A DNA stretch of 50,784 bases from Methanospirillaceae archaeon (GTDB lineage Archaea; Halobacteriota; Methanomicrobia; Methanomicrobiales; Methanospirillaceae), in NCBI GenBank assembly GCA_016926505.1, contig JAFGOM010000050.1:1-50784 (forward strand). Direction: 5' to 3'. This document shows positions 8,757-18,552 of this stretch, piece by piece. Position 1 is the stretch's first letter, and each line of letters starts with the position of its first letter. The notes below the pieces were generated by a model. It searched no databases. It was not told the origin of the DNA and worked only from the letters and a program-made list of their open reading frames with translations. A program made the translations under genes and the position numbers.

Positions 8757-10671
8757 CTGATTTTGTAAGAATTTTATCTGCTATTGAATTTCCATTTAAT
8801 CCGTGATATTGCAGAACCTCCCAGGGTCTCCCCCAGGCAGGTAATCCTATAATGCCTAATAACTCTACGTTTCTGCCGTAGAAAGCGGGTATTTTTATTA
8901 GATGATACATAAGTGTATCGAAAAGACCTCCAAATAACACATGATCTTCCAGAATAAAAATATTCTTTATCTCTCCAATGACCGATTGAAGCCAGGATTG
9001 ATTAACAACATTTAACCATGGCATGTTTACAACCTTCAAAGAAAGGTCTTTTTTTGCTAATAATTCAGCTGCAATAAGTGATTCATGGAGCATTACTGGT
9101 CCATATGCAAAAATAATTGCATCAGAGCCCTCATTAATAACTGTACCTGATCCCTTCGATAATGAATAATCAGAAGGTAAATTTATTACTCGTGGTGATG
9201 GTCCAATTACAAGGCGTATCATACAATTATTTTTGGTTTGATTAATGCAGTAATTAACGATCTCTTTTGTTTCTTCTGCATTACATGGTTGTAAAATTTC
9301 CATGTTCGGCATTGCCCCAAAAAGTGAAATGTCCCGAATACTCTGATGAGATTGACCAGGGCCTGCAGGTAATAATCCAGCATAATGACATGCATAGATA
9401 ATCTTTGTTTTCTCGCAGCAATTGTTATATATCTGTTCATTAGCCCTTGATGAAAGAAAAGCAGCAAAAGAATGAACTATTGGGAGAAGACCCTGAAGTG
9501 CAAGACCCCCTGCCATGGAAACCATATCCTGCTCCGCAATCCCGTTTTCAATAAACTGGGAAGGTAAAATCTGTTCAAATGTACGTATATGACAATCTGC
9601 AGCCAAATCAGCATCAAGAACAATGATGTCTTTCCTTTTCCGGGCTATCTCTAAAAGAGCTTTTCCATATGCATCTGAAATATATTCTTCAGAAATCGAT
9701 GCAGATGGTTTGCATTCTGGTGCTATGGTTTCAAGCTTTAGTGAATCTAAACCAAAAATTGCAAGTTGATTGTTAATTTTTTGTCTCAACTCTGAAAGGG
9801 CAGATTGATATGATGTATCATCCGGGGCCCCTGAATGCCAGCGATATAATCCCTCTCCAGCCTGAAGTGCAGCAGGGTGTTCCATAAAAGAAATTCCTTT
9901 CCCCTTTATTGTATCTGCAATAATTACTTTGGGTTTATCAATAATTTTATCAAAGGAACGCAAAACACCTTCGAAGTCGGTAAAGTTATGACCGTTACAT
10001 CTGGCAGTGTGCCATCCAAAAGTCTGAAACTTTAATTCAAGGTCTCCGAGATCACTTACATCACAGACCTGTTTATCTGTCTGAACCTTATTATGATCAA
10101 TAATCACGATAATATTTGACAATTTTTGATTGACAGCGGTGAGAAGGGCTTCATAATTTTGTCCTTCCTGAAGTTCACCATCTCCAAGCATTACAAAAAT
10201 ACGCCCTTTCTTGTTGTTGTATCGTTTAGCAAAAGCCATACCTTTTGCTTTAGAAATACCCATACCCAATGAACCAGAATTTGCTTCAACACAAGGTGTA
10301 CCAATATCTGGATGACCACAAGTCCCCTTAATCCTTCTCAGGAGGATAAATTGATCTTTTGGTAAAAGTCCTAGTGAATATAATACTGCGTAATATCCTG
10401 GAACATCATGTCCTTTCGATGAAAAATAAATATCACGATCTGGATTATTCTTCTCATGTGAAATCCCTTTCAATTCAGAATAGTACAACATTGTTACAAT
10501 GTCAATTGAGCTCAATGAAGAACCCAGATGGCCGGATCCTGCTTTTTTTATTGACGATAGGGCATTTACTCTACACATGTCTGCTACAAGAGAGAGGCGA
10601 TTCTCCCTTGACAATGATGATGACCAAATACGAACAAATTCTGTTTGAGAAATAATACTTATATCAACCAT
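8734..10671 (-). CDS. transketolase-type thiamine-diphosphate enzyme, full length
   Basis: The 645-residue single-chain transketolase has the N-terminal TPP domain with GSGHLGSSLS (45-54), SKGHD (85-89), GDGELQEGQNYEA (163-175) and Asn194. The pyrimidine domain contains the catalytic glutamate in ENGIAEQDM (Glu380), followed by a C-terminal domain. AGGTG lies just upstream of the ATG. Archaea often split transketolase into two genes; this one is fused. It sits inside a nonulosonic-acid-type operon, so a role in supplying or rearranging a sugar precursor (ketol transfer) is likely rather than central pentose metabolism. The real substrate is unknown. Confidence 0.88.
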   Translation of the reverse strand: MVDISIISQTEFVRIWSSSLSRENRLSLVADMCRVNALSSIKKAGSGHLGSSLSSIDIVTMLYYSELKGISHEKNNPDRDIYFSSKGHDVPGYYAVLYSLGLLPKDQFILLRRIKGTCGHPDIGTPCVEANSGSLGMGISKAKGMAFAKRYNNKKGRIFVMLGDGELQEGQNYEALLTAVNQKLSNIIVIIDHNKVQTDKQVCDVSDLGDLELKFQTFGWHTARCNGHNFTDFEGVLRSFDKIIDKPKVIIADTIKGKGISFMEHPAALQAGEGLYRWHSGAPDDTSYQSALSELRQKINNQLAIFGLDSLKLETIAPECKPSASISEEYISDAYGKALLEIARKRKDIIVLDADLAADCHIRTFEQILPSQFIENGIAEQDMVSMAGGLALQGLLPIVHSFAAFLSSRANEQIYNNCCEKTKIIYACHYAGLLPAGPGQSHQSIRDISLFGAMPNMEILQPCNAEETKEIVNYCINQTKNNCMIRLVIGPSPRVINLPSDYSLSKGSGTVINEGSDAIIFAYGPVMLHESLIAAELLAKKDLSLKVVNMPWLNVVNQSWLQSVIGEIKNIFILEDHVLFGGLFDTLMYHLIKIPAFYGRNVELLGIIGLPAWGRPWEVLQYHGLNGNSIADKILTKSDGNNEDT

Positions 10672-10774
10672 AAAACACCTAATTAAACATTCTTTATAAC
10701 TAAATCAATAATGAGAAATAAATCCATTGTCAGGGAGAATCGATAGTGGTAAAAGATTAATCATAATCATAATA

Positions 10775-11521
10775 TTATTGCTGATTGTAAGGGATTTGTG
10801 TGATAGATGGCAGAATTGCTTGTTTCGTACGAATGAGTTCTTCAGCCACCTGCCAGTCATAGGGATAATTGATGTCAAATCCTTCTAAACCCTCAGTGAA
10901 AAAGGGAACAATCATTTCTCCTGAAATTGTTCCTTTTTCAATAGCAACTTTTGTCCAGGCTATCTCAAGACTTGCATTCTGAATATAAATATCTGGCAGT
11001 GATTGCGTTGGACTACTATGCCATGGTTGTTTTTCAGATCCAAATGGTAAGAGTGGATACATTTTCTTCCCCCGTACAATCCACATTTTTCCAGGATGTT
11101 GTGTGCATTTTTCTATAGCTCTTAATGAATCCAGATATACTTCAGATGTAAATTCTTTCCAGGCCCTTTGAATCGTGTGCGGCATCCGAAACGGACTTGT
11201 TGGGCGGAGTATGCTGAAACAATCAAAACTCATCCCAATTTCTGTAAGTTTAATTAGGGTATAACGAACCCAGTCAATATCTGGTGACAAATCCTGAGAA
11301 TATTCATCAGGACGAAGAAATGGGACATCTGCCCCATAATATCGAGCAATATCGGCATATCCTAATGAATTCGTCGAAACAATGACTGAAGCAAATATTC
11401 CACTGTCTAATGCAGCTTGAATGGTATATGCTATCAGGGGATGATCCAAAAGAGGAGAAATGTTTTTATCATGAATACGCTTTGATCCGGAACGGGCAGG
11501 TATTAATGCCACAATATCCAT
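10775..11521 (-). CDS. neuA: CMP-nonulosonate (CMP-sialic acid-like) cytidylyltransferase
   Basis: This is a cytidylyltransferase of the NeuA/KdsB superfamily, 248 residues from the chosen ATG. The N-terminal ALIPARSGSKRI (5-16) is the CTP-binding signature and SILRPTSPFR corresponds to the LQPTSPxR motif of CMP-NeuAc synthetases. I chose the ATG at 11521 because GGAG lies 7 nt upstream; a longer frame begins with TTG at 11542. It should activate the keto-sugar acid made by the NeuB-like enzyme to its CMP form. Genes for SDR, ALDH, phosphatase and synthase lie upstream in the same direction. Confidence 0.82.
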   Translation of the reverse strand: MDIVALIPARSGSKRIHDKNISPLLDHPLIAYTIQAALDSGIFASVIVSTNSLGYADIARYYGADVPFLRPDEYSQDLSPDIDWVRYTLIKLTEIGMSFDCFSILRPTSPFRMPHTIQRAWKEFTSEVYLDSLRAIEKCTQHPGKMWIVRGKKMYPLLPFGSEKQPWHSSPTQSLPDIYIQNASLEIAWTKVAIEKGTISGEMIVPFFTEGLEGFDINYPYDWQVAEELIRTKQAILPSITQIPYNQQ

Positions 11522-11575
11522 AATTTTGCTCCAATTCTCCAATCCTAAAATTTCTATTATATGTGTATAATTAAC

Positions 11576-13060
11576 TCACAATTGATTTTCATCAACAAAT
11601 AAGTAAATATCTTTTAATTCTGAATAGACATCGAGAGCTTCAGTGCCTGGTTCTCTTGTTCCATTCCCGGATTCTTTAAATCCACCAAAAGGCATGTGAG
11701 GTTCGCTCCCATATGTACCTCCATTTACAACAGCAACTCCTGATTGGATTTTCTGAGAAAATTCTATTGCACGGTTAACATTTTTTGTGTGAATGCAACT
11801 GGTAAGCCCATATTGAGAATTATTTGCAAGGTGAAGAGCTTCTGCAAAATCTTTGACCCGGTATAAGCAAGCAATTGGTCCAAATATCTCTTTGAGTGAT
11901 ATTTCATCATTAGGGTGAACATTATCAATAAGAGTAGGGGCCATATAATATCCAGATGCATGATCAACATCAGATAATCTGTATCCTCCAGTAATAATTC
12001 TCCCCCCGGATTCTTTTGCCCTATTGACGATATTAAGCATATTCTGCAGTTGTTTTTCATTTATTACAGGTCCAAAATCATCGGTATCAAAAATTCCAAC
12101 CTTTAATTTATCGGTCTTTTCTTTTAATTTCTCAACGACTTTTTCATATATTGTATCAAAAATTATAATGCGACTTGCTGAAGCACAGCGCTGTCCGGCA
12201 TTGCTAAAGGCAGACAGAAGGATCCATTTTACTGCGTTATCTTGGTCTGCATCATCACAAACAACTAGTGGGTTTTTACCGCCGAGTTCAAGAGAAACGC
12301 GTGCAAGTCTTTCTGCACAGATAATATTAATCTCCTTTCCAACTGATGTAGATCCGGTGAAACTAATGATGTCAATATCTGGATGCTTTACGATCTCATT
12401 TCCTACCTCTCTGCCATGCCCTTGAATAATATTAAAAAGACCTGATGGTAAGCCGATATCATGAGCGATTTTACCCATAAACCATGCAGTTATTGGGGCA
12501 TCCTGTGCAGCTTTAAGAATCACTGCATTTCCGCAAATAAGTGCAGGGAATAGTTTCCATGCGATGTTAGCAATTGGTGTATTTGCTGATACAATAAGTC
12601 CTGCTAATCCTATCGGTTGCCTGATAGTCATTGCATACTTGTTACCAACACCACTGGTACATGTTCTCCCATATAACCGTTGACCTTCTCCTGCAAAAAA
12701 GTGAGCAAGTAAAATGGCACCATCTGTCTCTCCTCGTGCATCTTTAAGAGATTTCCCTGTTTCCAAATGAACAATATGAGCAATTTCTTCGCGATGTCTT
12801 TTCATTTCTGATGCAAAAGAAAACAAGAGATTGCCACGCTGAACAGCTGGCATTAAGGCCCATGACATTTGTGCACTTTTTGCAGCTGTAACGGCAAATG
12901 AGACATCAGAATAATCAGATGCGGTGATATTGCATAACACTTCTTGATTAGCAGGGTTCTTTTTTATGATTACTCTTCCCTTTTTATTTGTTATCTCTTT
13001 CCCATCAATCCAGTTCGGGATTGTTGGTGGAAATAAACAACTCATATCAAGATTTACCAT
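11576..13060 (-). CDS. NAD(P)-dependent aldehyde dehydrogenase
   Basis: The aldehyde dehydrogenase superfamily protein has about 494 residues. Seen: the Asn of SANTPIAN, Lys in AVILKAAQDAP, the FTGSTSVG cofactor loop, catalytic Glu in ELGGKNP (258 in this numbering) and nucleophilic Cys in AGQRCASASR (292). I chose the ATG at 13060 because GGAGG lies 9 nt upstream; another ATG at 13069 directly abuts that GGAGG. It overlaps the SDR stop by 7 nt. It would oxidise an aldehyde to a carboxylate in the sugar pathway. An ALDH is not part of the standard sialic, legionaminic or pseudaminic acid routes. Confidence 0.87.
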   Translation of the reverse strand: MVNLDMSCLFPPTIPNWIDGKEITNKKGRVIIKKNPANQEVLCNITASDYSDVSFAVTAAKSAQMSWALMPAVQRGNLLFSFASEMKRHREEIAHIVHLETGKSLKDARGETDGAILLAHFFAGEGQRLYGRTCTSGVGNKYAMTIRQPIGLAGLIVSANTPIANIAWKLFPALICGNAVILKAAQDAPITAWFMGKIAHDIGLPSGLFNIIQGHGREVGNEIVKHPDIDIISFTGSTSVGKEINIICAERLARVSLELGGKNPLVVCDDADQDNAVKWILLSAFSNAGQRCASASRIIIFDTIYEKVVEKLKEKTDKLKVGIFDTDDFGPVINEKQLQNMLNIVNRAKESGGRIITGGYRLSDVDHASGYYMAPTLIDNVHPNDEISLKEIFGPIACLYRVKDFAEALHLANNSQYGLTSCIHTKNVNRAIEFSQKIQSGVAVVNGGTYGSEPHMPFGGFKESGNGTREPGTEALDVYSELKDIYLFVDENQL

Positions 13061-13872
13061 GCTGTCCATCCTCCATCAATAACCAAATTCGATCCAGTCA
13101 TATATGATGAGGCATCAGATAAGAGAAACTGAATTGCCCCATTGTATTCATCTTCATATGCCATTCTCCCCAGAGGTACCCGTACATAATATTCTTTAAG
13201 AAATTCTTCATCCTGATTATTGTAAACACCACCAAAAGTAAGTGTATTTACCCGTACGTTATTATCAGCCCAGTATGTCGCCAGATATCTGGTAAGATTA
13301 AGAAGTGCAGATTTTGAGACGGAATAAGAAACAGGCTTGAAAAATGGGGTCTCTTTATTTTTTCGATATTCGTAAACACGTTGATCTGGGGAGACAATTC
13401 CATAGATCGAACTAATATTTATAATGGAGCCACGATTATTTGTCGCCATTTCCCCTCCAATTATCTGGCAACATAACACAACGCCTTTCACATTTACTTC
13501 CATGATGCGTTCAAAAGATGATTCAGGATATTGTTCAAACGGACCGTTTTCGGTTAGTGATGTTTTAGGAGGAGAATCAATCGCAGCGTTATTGACTAAT
13601 CCAAAAGGTACTCCCCACTGTTTTATTACCTTACGTAACCCCGTTTCAATTGATTCACGGTTGGTAATGTCAACAACAACCGGTAGTACCATACCTTTTG
13701 AGAAATATGTCTGAAAACTCTCTTGGAATATGGTGTTTTCAATATGTATGTCAAAAATCGCAACTTTTGCTCCGGCTTCACATAAAGAACTGGTAAATTG
13801 GCGACCAAGTTGACCCATCCCTCCGGTAATGACAATCACCCGATCTTTTACGTCAAAGAGGTTTCTATTCAT
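13054..13872 (-). CDS. short-chain dehydrogenase/reductase (PtmA-like)
   Basis: The classical 272-residue SDR has TGGMGQLG at 16-23, the NNAA motif at 94-97, Ser154 and Tyr183-xxx-Lys187 (SYSVSK). An insertion around 100-118 and another at 162-180 set it apart from simple fatty-acid-type SDRs. Similar SDRs (for example PtmA) occur in legionaminic-acid-like flagellar or capsule clusters. GGTG lies 5 nt before the ATG. It is placed between the HAD phosphatase and the ALDH in one tight operon. The reaction is unassigned; oxidation or reduction of a sugar or sugar acid is likely. Confidence 0.8.
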   Translation of the reverse strand: MNRNLFDVKDRVIVITGGMGQLGRQFTSSLCEAGAKVAIFDIHIENTIFQESFQTYFSKGMVLPVVVDITNRESIETGLRKVIKQWGVPFGLVNNAAIDSPPKTSLTENGPFEQYPESSFERIMEVNVKGVVLCCQIIGGEMATNNRGSIINISSIYGIVSPDQRVYEYRKNKETPFFKPVSYSVSKSALLNLTRYLATYWADNNVRVNTLTFGGVYNNQDEEFLKEYYVRVPLGRMAYEDEYNGAIQFLLSDASSYMTGSNLVIDGGWTAW

Positions 13873-13890
13873 TTTTGCACCAATACTACA

Positions 13891-14409
13891 TTATTTATTG
13901 GTTTGAATTTTCGATATCATGTCACATATTTCACGGACTGCCCCTGTTCCCCCTGGACGGGAAGTAATATATGAAGCATATGGGAAGACATCTGGGTGTG
14001 CATCACATACAACAATAGGGATTTCTACATGTAAAAGACAAGGGATGTCCCGGATATCATTACCAACATATGCAACATACTTCATGGTTATATTTTTTTC
14101 TTTAATAATATCTTGCAGAACGGTAAGTTTGTCATCACATCCATTATAGCAGGGTATTTTTAATTTTCTGCACCTTGCAATAACAACTGGGTTTTTTTCT
14201 GCTGATATAACGGCCATTTCAATTCCAAGATCACGTAACTTCTGAAGGCCTTCGCCATCAAACCGACTGCTTTTCACTGCCTCTTTTCCATCTTCAAATG
14301 TGTATACCATATTGTCGGTAAATACCCCATCAAAATCAAAAGCAATAAATCGTATGTTTTTTATTGCCTCTTTTAATGCAGGAGTAATGACTCCCATCCA
14401 TTGGACCAT
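13891..14409 (-). CDS. KdsC-like HAD phosphatase (nonulosonate-9-P or Kdo-8-P phosphatase type)
   Basis: The 172-residue cap-less C0 HAD phosphatase has DFDGVFTD at 25-32 (nucleophile Asp25), Ser69 of motif II, Lys94 of motif III and GNDIRDIPC (116-124) carrying the motif IV acids. Length and sequence match the KdsC family, which dephosphorylates keto-deoxy sugar acids after synthase action. It starts 7 nt downstream of the NeuB stop with GAGG 5 nt before the ATG. Its presence suggests that the synthase uses a phosphorylated substrate. Confidence 0.85.
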   Translation of the reverse strand: MVQWMGVITPALKEAIKNIRFIAFDFDGVFTDNMVYTFEDGKEAVKSSRFDGEGLQKLRDLGIEMAVISAEKNPVVIARCRKLKIPCYNGCDDKLTVLQDIIKEKNITMKYVAYVGNDIRDIPCLLHVEIPIVVCDAHPDVFPYASYITSRPGGTGAVREICDMISKIQTNK

Positions 14410-14416
14410 AATTGCC

Positions 14417-15472
14417 TCATTTAGTTAAAATATCCCTTGAAATTGGATCATCCTCTGAGAGTGGCTTTTTTGTAACCATTCCAATAATATTATTAAACTC
14501 ATAGGGAGGTAAACCGATATTAATAGGTGATTTTATCGCAATATCTAAAACAGTTAATTGATGTCCTTTTGGAATATCGCGGGATGCAACAAGTTGTTTT
14601 CCCATTTTAATCAAAGGATTTATCTCACCTGGAATCGGTTTTTTAACCCCGTCACCAATGGCATACATTGCACGTTTCAGGTCACGACAGAGTTTTGACA
14701 TCCCTATTGGTTCGAGTGAAAATGAGTGATCTGACCCTTTCCAACTATGATTTAAGGTAAAATGCTTCTCAAAAACTCTGGCTTTTAGCATATAGGCTAC
14801 CAATGCCATTGATATCCCATTCTGATGATCAGACAGACCAATAACGACATCTGGGAACTTTTCACGGAACGTTGTAATCACTTTCAGGTTCATGTCTTCT
14901 GGTTCAACCGGGTAACAGGCAGTACATTGAAGAATACAAAAATTTCGGTTCCATGGACGGATTGTATCATAGGCACGCTGGACATCCTCAAGGGTCCCAC
15001 CCCCTGTACTGAGGATAATCGGTTTCCCGGTTTTGGCTATATATGCAATAAGGGGAGTATTCTTCAGGTCTCCAGATGCAATTTTATATCCATGAATTCC
15101 AATATCCTCAAGGAAATCAACACTGGGAATATCAAAAGCGGTGCAAAAGAACGAGAGTCCTAATTCATCTGCGAAATTCTTCAATTCAATATATTCATCT
15201 GTATCAAATTCAAGAAATTCACGATGTTCGCCATACGTCGCGCCAAAACTGTTCTCGTTATCATAAGGTGAATTGTACAGCTCTTTTGTATAGAGTAGTT
15301 TATTCGTTCGTTTCTGAAGTTTAACTGCATTGACTCCACATTGTTTTGCAGATAAAAACATCTTTTTACATGTTTCAATATTTCCCTGATGGTTATGTCC
15401 GATTTCTGCGATAACATAACTTCTTGGGTCGTCAGTTATGATATCTTTTCCGATTCTAAATTCTCTGGTCAT
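14417..15472 (-). CDS. neuB: NeuB-family sialic acid/nonulosonic acid synthase with SAF domain
   Basis: The TIM-barrel PEP-dependent synthase (about 1-280) is followed by an antifreeze-like SAF domain (about 291-351); it has 351 residues from the ATG at 15472. That ATG has GAGG 9 nt upstream; a longer frame starts with TTG at 15514. Visible landmarks are IAEIGHNHQG (21-30), KLQKRTNKLLY (51-61), STGGGTLED, EKHFTLNHSWKGSDHS (235-250) and ASRDIPKGHQLT. In the SAF domain the usual Lys-Arg-Pro of NeuB reads Lys-Ser-Pro (near 314-316), so the arginine that contacts the N-acetyl group in NeuB is missing. The acceptor may therefore differ from an N-acetylhexosamine. It is the first gene of the - strand operon. 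Confidence 0.85.
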   Translation of the reverse strand: MTREFRIGKDIITDDPRSYVIAEIGHNHQGNIETCKKMFLSAKQCGVNAVKLQKRTNKLLYTKELYNSPYDNENSFGATYGEHREFLEFDTDEYIELKNFADELGLSFFCTAFDIPSVDFLEDIGIHGYKIASGDLKNTPLIAYIAKTGKPIILSTGGGTLEDVQRAYDTIRPWNRNFCILQCTACYPVEPEDMNLKVITTFREKFPDVVIGLSDHQNGISMALVAYMLKARVFEKHFTLNHSWKGSDHSFSLEPIGMSKLCRDLKRAMYAIGDGVKKPIPGEINPLIKMGKQLVASRDIPKGHQLTVLDIAIKSPINIGLPPYEFNNIIGMVTKKPLSEDDPISRDILTK

Positions 15473-15954
15473 AGATTTTATCCTCAAATTTAAGTCAAAA
15501 TTTCTAATATTCAATAAAAACAGATGTTAGTTGACCAGAATAGAGCTTAGTTAAAAGTAGTGATATCCAGTCCAAAGGTCTATTCGTTATAATTGGTACA
15601 GTACTCTCAACTCTCATTTTTATCCATCTCAAAAATAATTTAATTTTCAAAAGCTTAAATCTAACTTAGCAGTATTCAAAATCATTTTTTTTCTCAACAA
15701 TAGTCATATATGTGTGTCAAGTCCCATTCCGGTCAAATTTATTCATTCCAGCCAGCAGTATCACACACGTAAATGAGAGAAGTGTAGACATTGGCTTCTG
15801 TAATAATATTGGTGATTAAAAGGTACAACCCCACTTAAACCATTTTTTCTATCTCAATGTTATTCAGTATTTAGGAATTTAGACTTTAGTGATTTTTCAA
15901 TTAAAAGCTTAATAGTTTATAATCCATCTGTTGTTTTTCTCACATTAAACATAA
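15473..15954. other. AT-rich intergenic region upstream of the neuB operon
   Basis: This 482-nt stretch is strongly AT-rich and has no convincing coding frame. It must contain the promoter of the - strand neuB operon and the 3' end of the radical SAM gene, which also lies on the - strand. I see no clear dyad, tRNA or repeat. A slightly more GC-containing core lies near 15720-15780 and may be a remnant or untranslated region. Confidence 0.4.
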
Positions 15955-17469
15955 TTAATCGTTTTGGTGTTGAAATATTAAATTTTTTACTTTCATAAAT
16001 TGAACTGCTTTATTATTCCTAAAAATATACCATTTCAATGCTTGATAGAGGAATCTCTTTAAAGAAATCCAAAAGATGTCAGAAGAAAAAATATTCGAAG
16101 TAAAAAATCGATTTAGAAGAAAATTTTTTTCCATTGACATATGTGCCCAAATAAAAAGACGCTCCATATCTTTATCAGACAATCCCGAAACATTCAATAT
16201 GATTCTTCCGATTTCATTCATGTTATATTTGGCAAGTTTTAACAAATATTCTTCCTCATCAGGAATAAGGCCTATTTCTTGAGTTTTAGTATATAATTCA
16301 GATCCAGGGAGTGGCGTTGCCCAAGACATGTGACGAGGAGGAAAAGAGGATTGTTTCATCATGTCAATTGTATCCTGCAAAGTATTTTTAGTTTCACCCG
16401 GATAACCTGCCATTAACTGAATTTTTAAATGGAACCCGATTTTTCCAGCAATTTTTAGTATGTAAAGATTTTGCTCTCGGGTTACCCCTTTATTCATTGC
16501 CATTAAAAGTGAATTGCTTCCAGATTCAAACCCAAAACCTATCGAATAACAATTTGACGCTTTCATGATGTGCATTAGTTCTTCATCGACAGTATTCACC
16601 CTTGCTTGACAATCCCAATAAACATTTAGATCTTTAATTTTCTCACAAAAATCAATGGTTTTATTTCTATTAAAGACTACTAACTCATCATAAAAATGAA
16701 TTGCTTTTACCCCATATTCTTTTTGAAAAAATTTGATCTCTTCAATCACGTGGTTTACAGATTTAAATCGTACAGTCTGATAACTTCTTGAACAAAAAGA
16801 ACATTTATATGGGCATCCTCTCCCAAAAAATAATGAAAAATTTGGATGTAATCTTGAATATTCCGGTAGCATTTTATTATATTCAGAATAACGGGTTGTT
16901 GAATCATCTGCCCATAAGTTTCCTCGTAAATATATGTCCATATTCCAAAGGGAGAAATTAGGAAGAGGTAATGAATCTAAATCTTTGATTAATTCTCGAG
17001 ATGGATTCACAATTATATCCGGGTTTTTATATGCAATCCCATTAACATTCTTAAAGTTTTCCCAATTTCGAAAGAGATCGACGGATGTTAGTTCACCTTC
17101 TCCAAGAATACAAATGTCAATTGTGGGTTTTGATAATAACAGATTATAGTGAAGATCCGCAACAATTCCTCCAATAATAATTGGAATATTTTTATTCGTT
17201 TTAATCAGTTCCGCAATCCAAATTATGTATGCATAATTATATGAAGCAAATCCCGATATACAGACACAATCGTGATCAATCCTTTTAATAAATGATTCAA
17301 CTTCTTCTCGAACTAAATCATCTCCATAAATATCTAATAATTCAATTATATGACCATCATTTTCGAGATATTTCATTACTGTAGCAACACCCCAAGGGAA
17401 ATATCTTCGGGTTGCCGGACTTTTCACTCTTCCCTCACCTAAAGGGGGATATATAAATAAAATTTTCAT
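15955..17469 (-). CDS. B12-binding-domain radical SAM protein
   Basis: The 504-residue protein has an N-terminal cobalamin-binding-like Rossmann domain (about 1-140, with IIGGIVADLHYNLLL and LGEGE at 122-126). The radical SAM core carries CxxxCxxC at Cys219, Cys223 and Cys226 in RGCPYKCSFCSRSY. The layout matches class B radical SAM enzymes that methylate or rearrange sugars, lipids or other metabolites. It lies between the nonulosonate operon and the polysaccharide exporter genes, so glycan modification is plausible but unproven. The ATG is followed by the typical MKILFIYPPLGEG opening. Confidence 0.85.
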   Translation of the reverse strand: MKILFIYPPLGEGRVKSPATRRYFPWGVATVMKYLENDGHIIELLDIYGDDLVREEVESFIKRIDHDCVCISGFASYNYAYIIWIAELIKTNKNIPIIIGGIVADLHYNLLLSKPTIDICILGEGELTSVDLFRNWENFKNVNGIAYKNPDIIVNPSRELIKDLDSLPLPNFSLWNMDIYLRGNLWADDSTTRYSEYNKMLPEYSRLHPNFSLFFGRGCPYKCSFCSRSYQTVRFKSVNHVIEEIKFFQKEYGVKAIHFYDELVVFNRNKTIDFCEKIKDLNVYWDCQARVNTVDEELMHIMKASNCYSIGFGFESGSNSLLMAMNKGVTREQNLYILKIAGKIGFHLKIQLMAGYPGETKNTLQDTIDMMKQSSFPPRHMSWATPLPGSELYTKTQEIGLIPDEEEYLLKLAKYNMNEIGRIILNVSGLSDKDMERLFIWAHMSMEKNFLLNRFFTSNIFSSDIFWISLKRFLYQALKWYIFRNNKAVQFMKVKNLIFQHQND

Positions 17470-17649
17470 TTTACCTTTTAATCTCGTTGTGTAAATATAT
17501 CAGTTTATAGTATCTTCGATCTCTCACAATGGAATAAGCTCAAAGTGTGGTTTCTTCATATCAATCATTCACGATTTTTGGGTAGTGACCTGAATTCAAT
17601 TCAGAGTATTCTTAATTATTTGAGATGATAATTGATATGTCAACCGCCT

Positions 17650-18552
17650 CTATCTAACAAAAATATAATTGCTTATAGTGCCATCACCATGGGGGTAAAT
17701 ATTTTTAATTATAAAATCGTTGCTCTGTAATAAATTAATTAAATTTAAGTGATCAGGATCACTCTTATCGATCTCTACCAAAATAGATTTAAGTTCAGGC
17801 GATTTTAATATGCTGCCACAACCCCTAATTACAGCAAGCTCATGTCCGTCAACATCAATTTTTATATGATTTGGTTTTTGAAGGTTAAATATCTCAATTA
17901 GATCATCTAATCTATATGATGCGATAAAAGAATAGAATTGAGAATTATCCTCAAAACTTTTTTGTAGTTTTTGCTTAGTGGGCCTTTTAATTTCTTTGTT
18001 AACTGAATGACTAGCATCGCCAGGAGATAAACTGGAATAAAAAAATTTACCAATTTTTGTATGATCTGTAATAATATATGGGAATGCAATAATTTTGTCA
18101 TTATAATTATTTATTAGGATATTTTCACATAATGCAGAATATGTTGAGAAACTTGGTTCAAAAGAATATATTTGACATTGTCCTTTATTGTGCTCATAAC
18201 ATACAAAAGAATAGACTCCAACATTAGCTCCAATGTCATATAACACATGATTTGGCTTAATATATTCTTCTATCCATTTGACAGTTTCAGGTTCTTTTTT
18301 ACAACTTTTTGTTCGATATAATTGATTTGTAGATTTAATATTCATCTGAATATTTGCGTTTTTATAATCAAGGCTCTTATGAAATTTTACCTTCTCTATA
18401 ATAAAAATTATTAATAAAAAAGATAACGTTTGGAAAATATCTATTAGCGATGCAATCTTCATTTTTTTTAAAACTAATTTAATTCTCTGCATTTTATATA
18501 TTTTGTTTAATAAATTTTGAATTAATAGATTTTTTTTCATTTTAGTCGCCAT
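17650..18552 (-). CDS. FkbM-family SAM-dependent methyltransferase
   Basis: The 300-residue protein has a basic, hydrophobic N-terminus (a probable membrane-near helix at about 35-55). The methyltransferase domain contains LYDIGANVGVYSF (104-116), the FEPS acid of motif II (131-134), and HIKIDVDGHELAVIRG, which is typical of FkbM proteins. It should O-methylate a sugar hydroxyl, perhaps capping the exported polysaccharide. It overlaps the Wzt-like ATPase gene by 11 nt; a second ATG at 18540 would leave almost no overlap. Such a methyltransferase beside a Wzt with a C-terminal domain recalls non-reducing-end capping systems. Confidence 0.83.
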   Translation of the reverse strand: MATKMKKNLLIQNLLNKIYKMQRIKLVLKKMKIASLIDIFQTLSFLLIIFIIEKVKFHKSLDYKNANIQMNIKSTNQLYRTKSCKKEPETVKWIEEYIKPNHVLYDIGANVGVYSFVCYEHNKGQCQIYSFEPSFSTYSALCENILINNYNDKIIAFPYIITDHTKIGKFFYSSLSPGDASHSVNKEIKRPTKQKLQKSFEDNSQFYSFIASYRLDDLIEIFNLQKPNHIKIDVDGHELAVIRGCGSILKSPELKSILVEIDKSDPDHLNLINLLQSNDFIIKNIYPHGDGTISNYIFVR

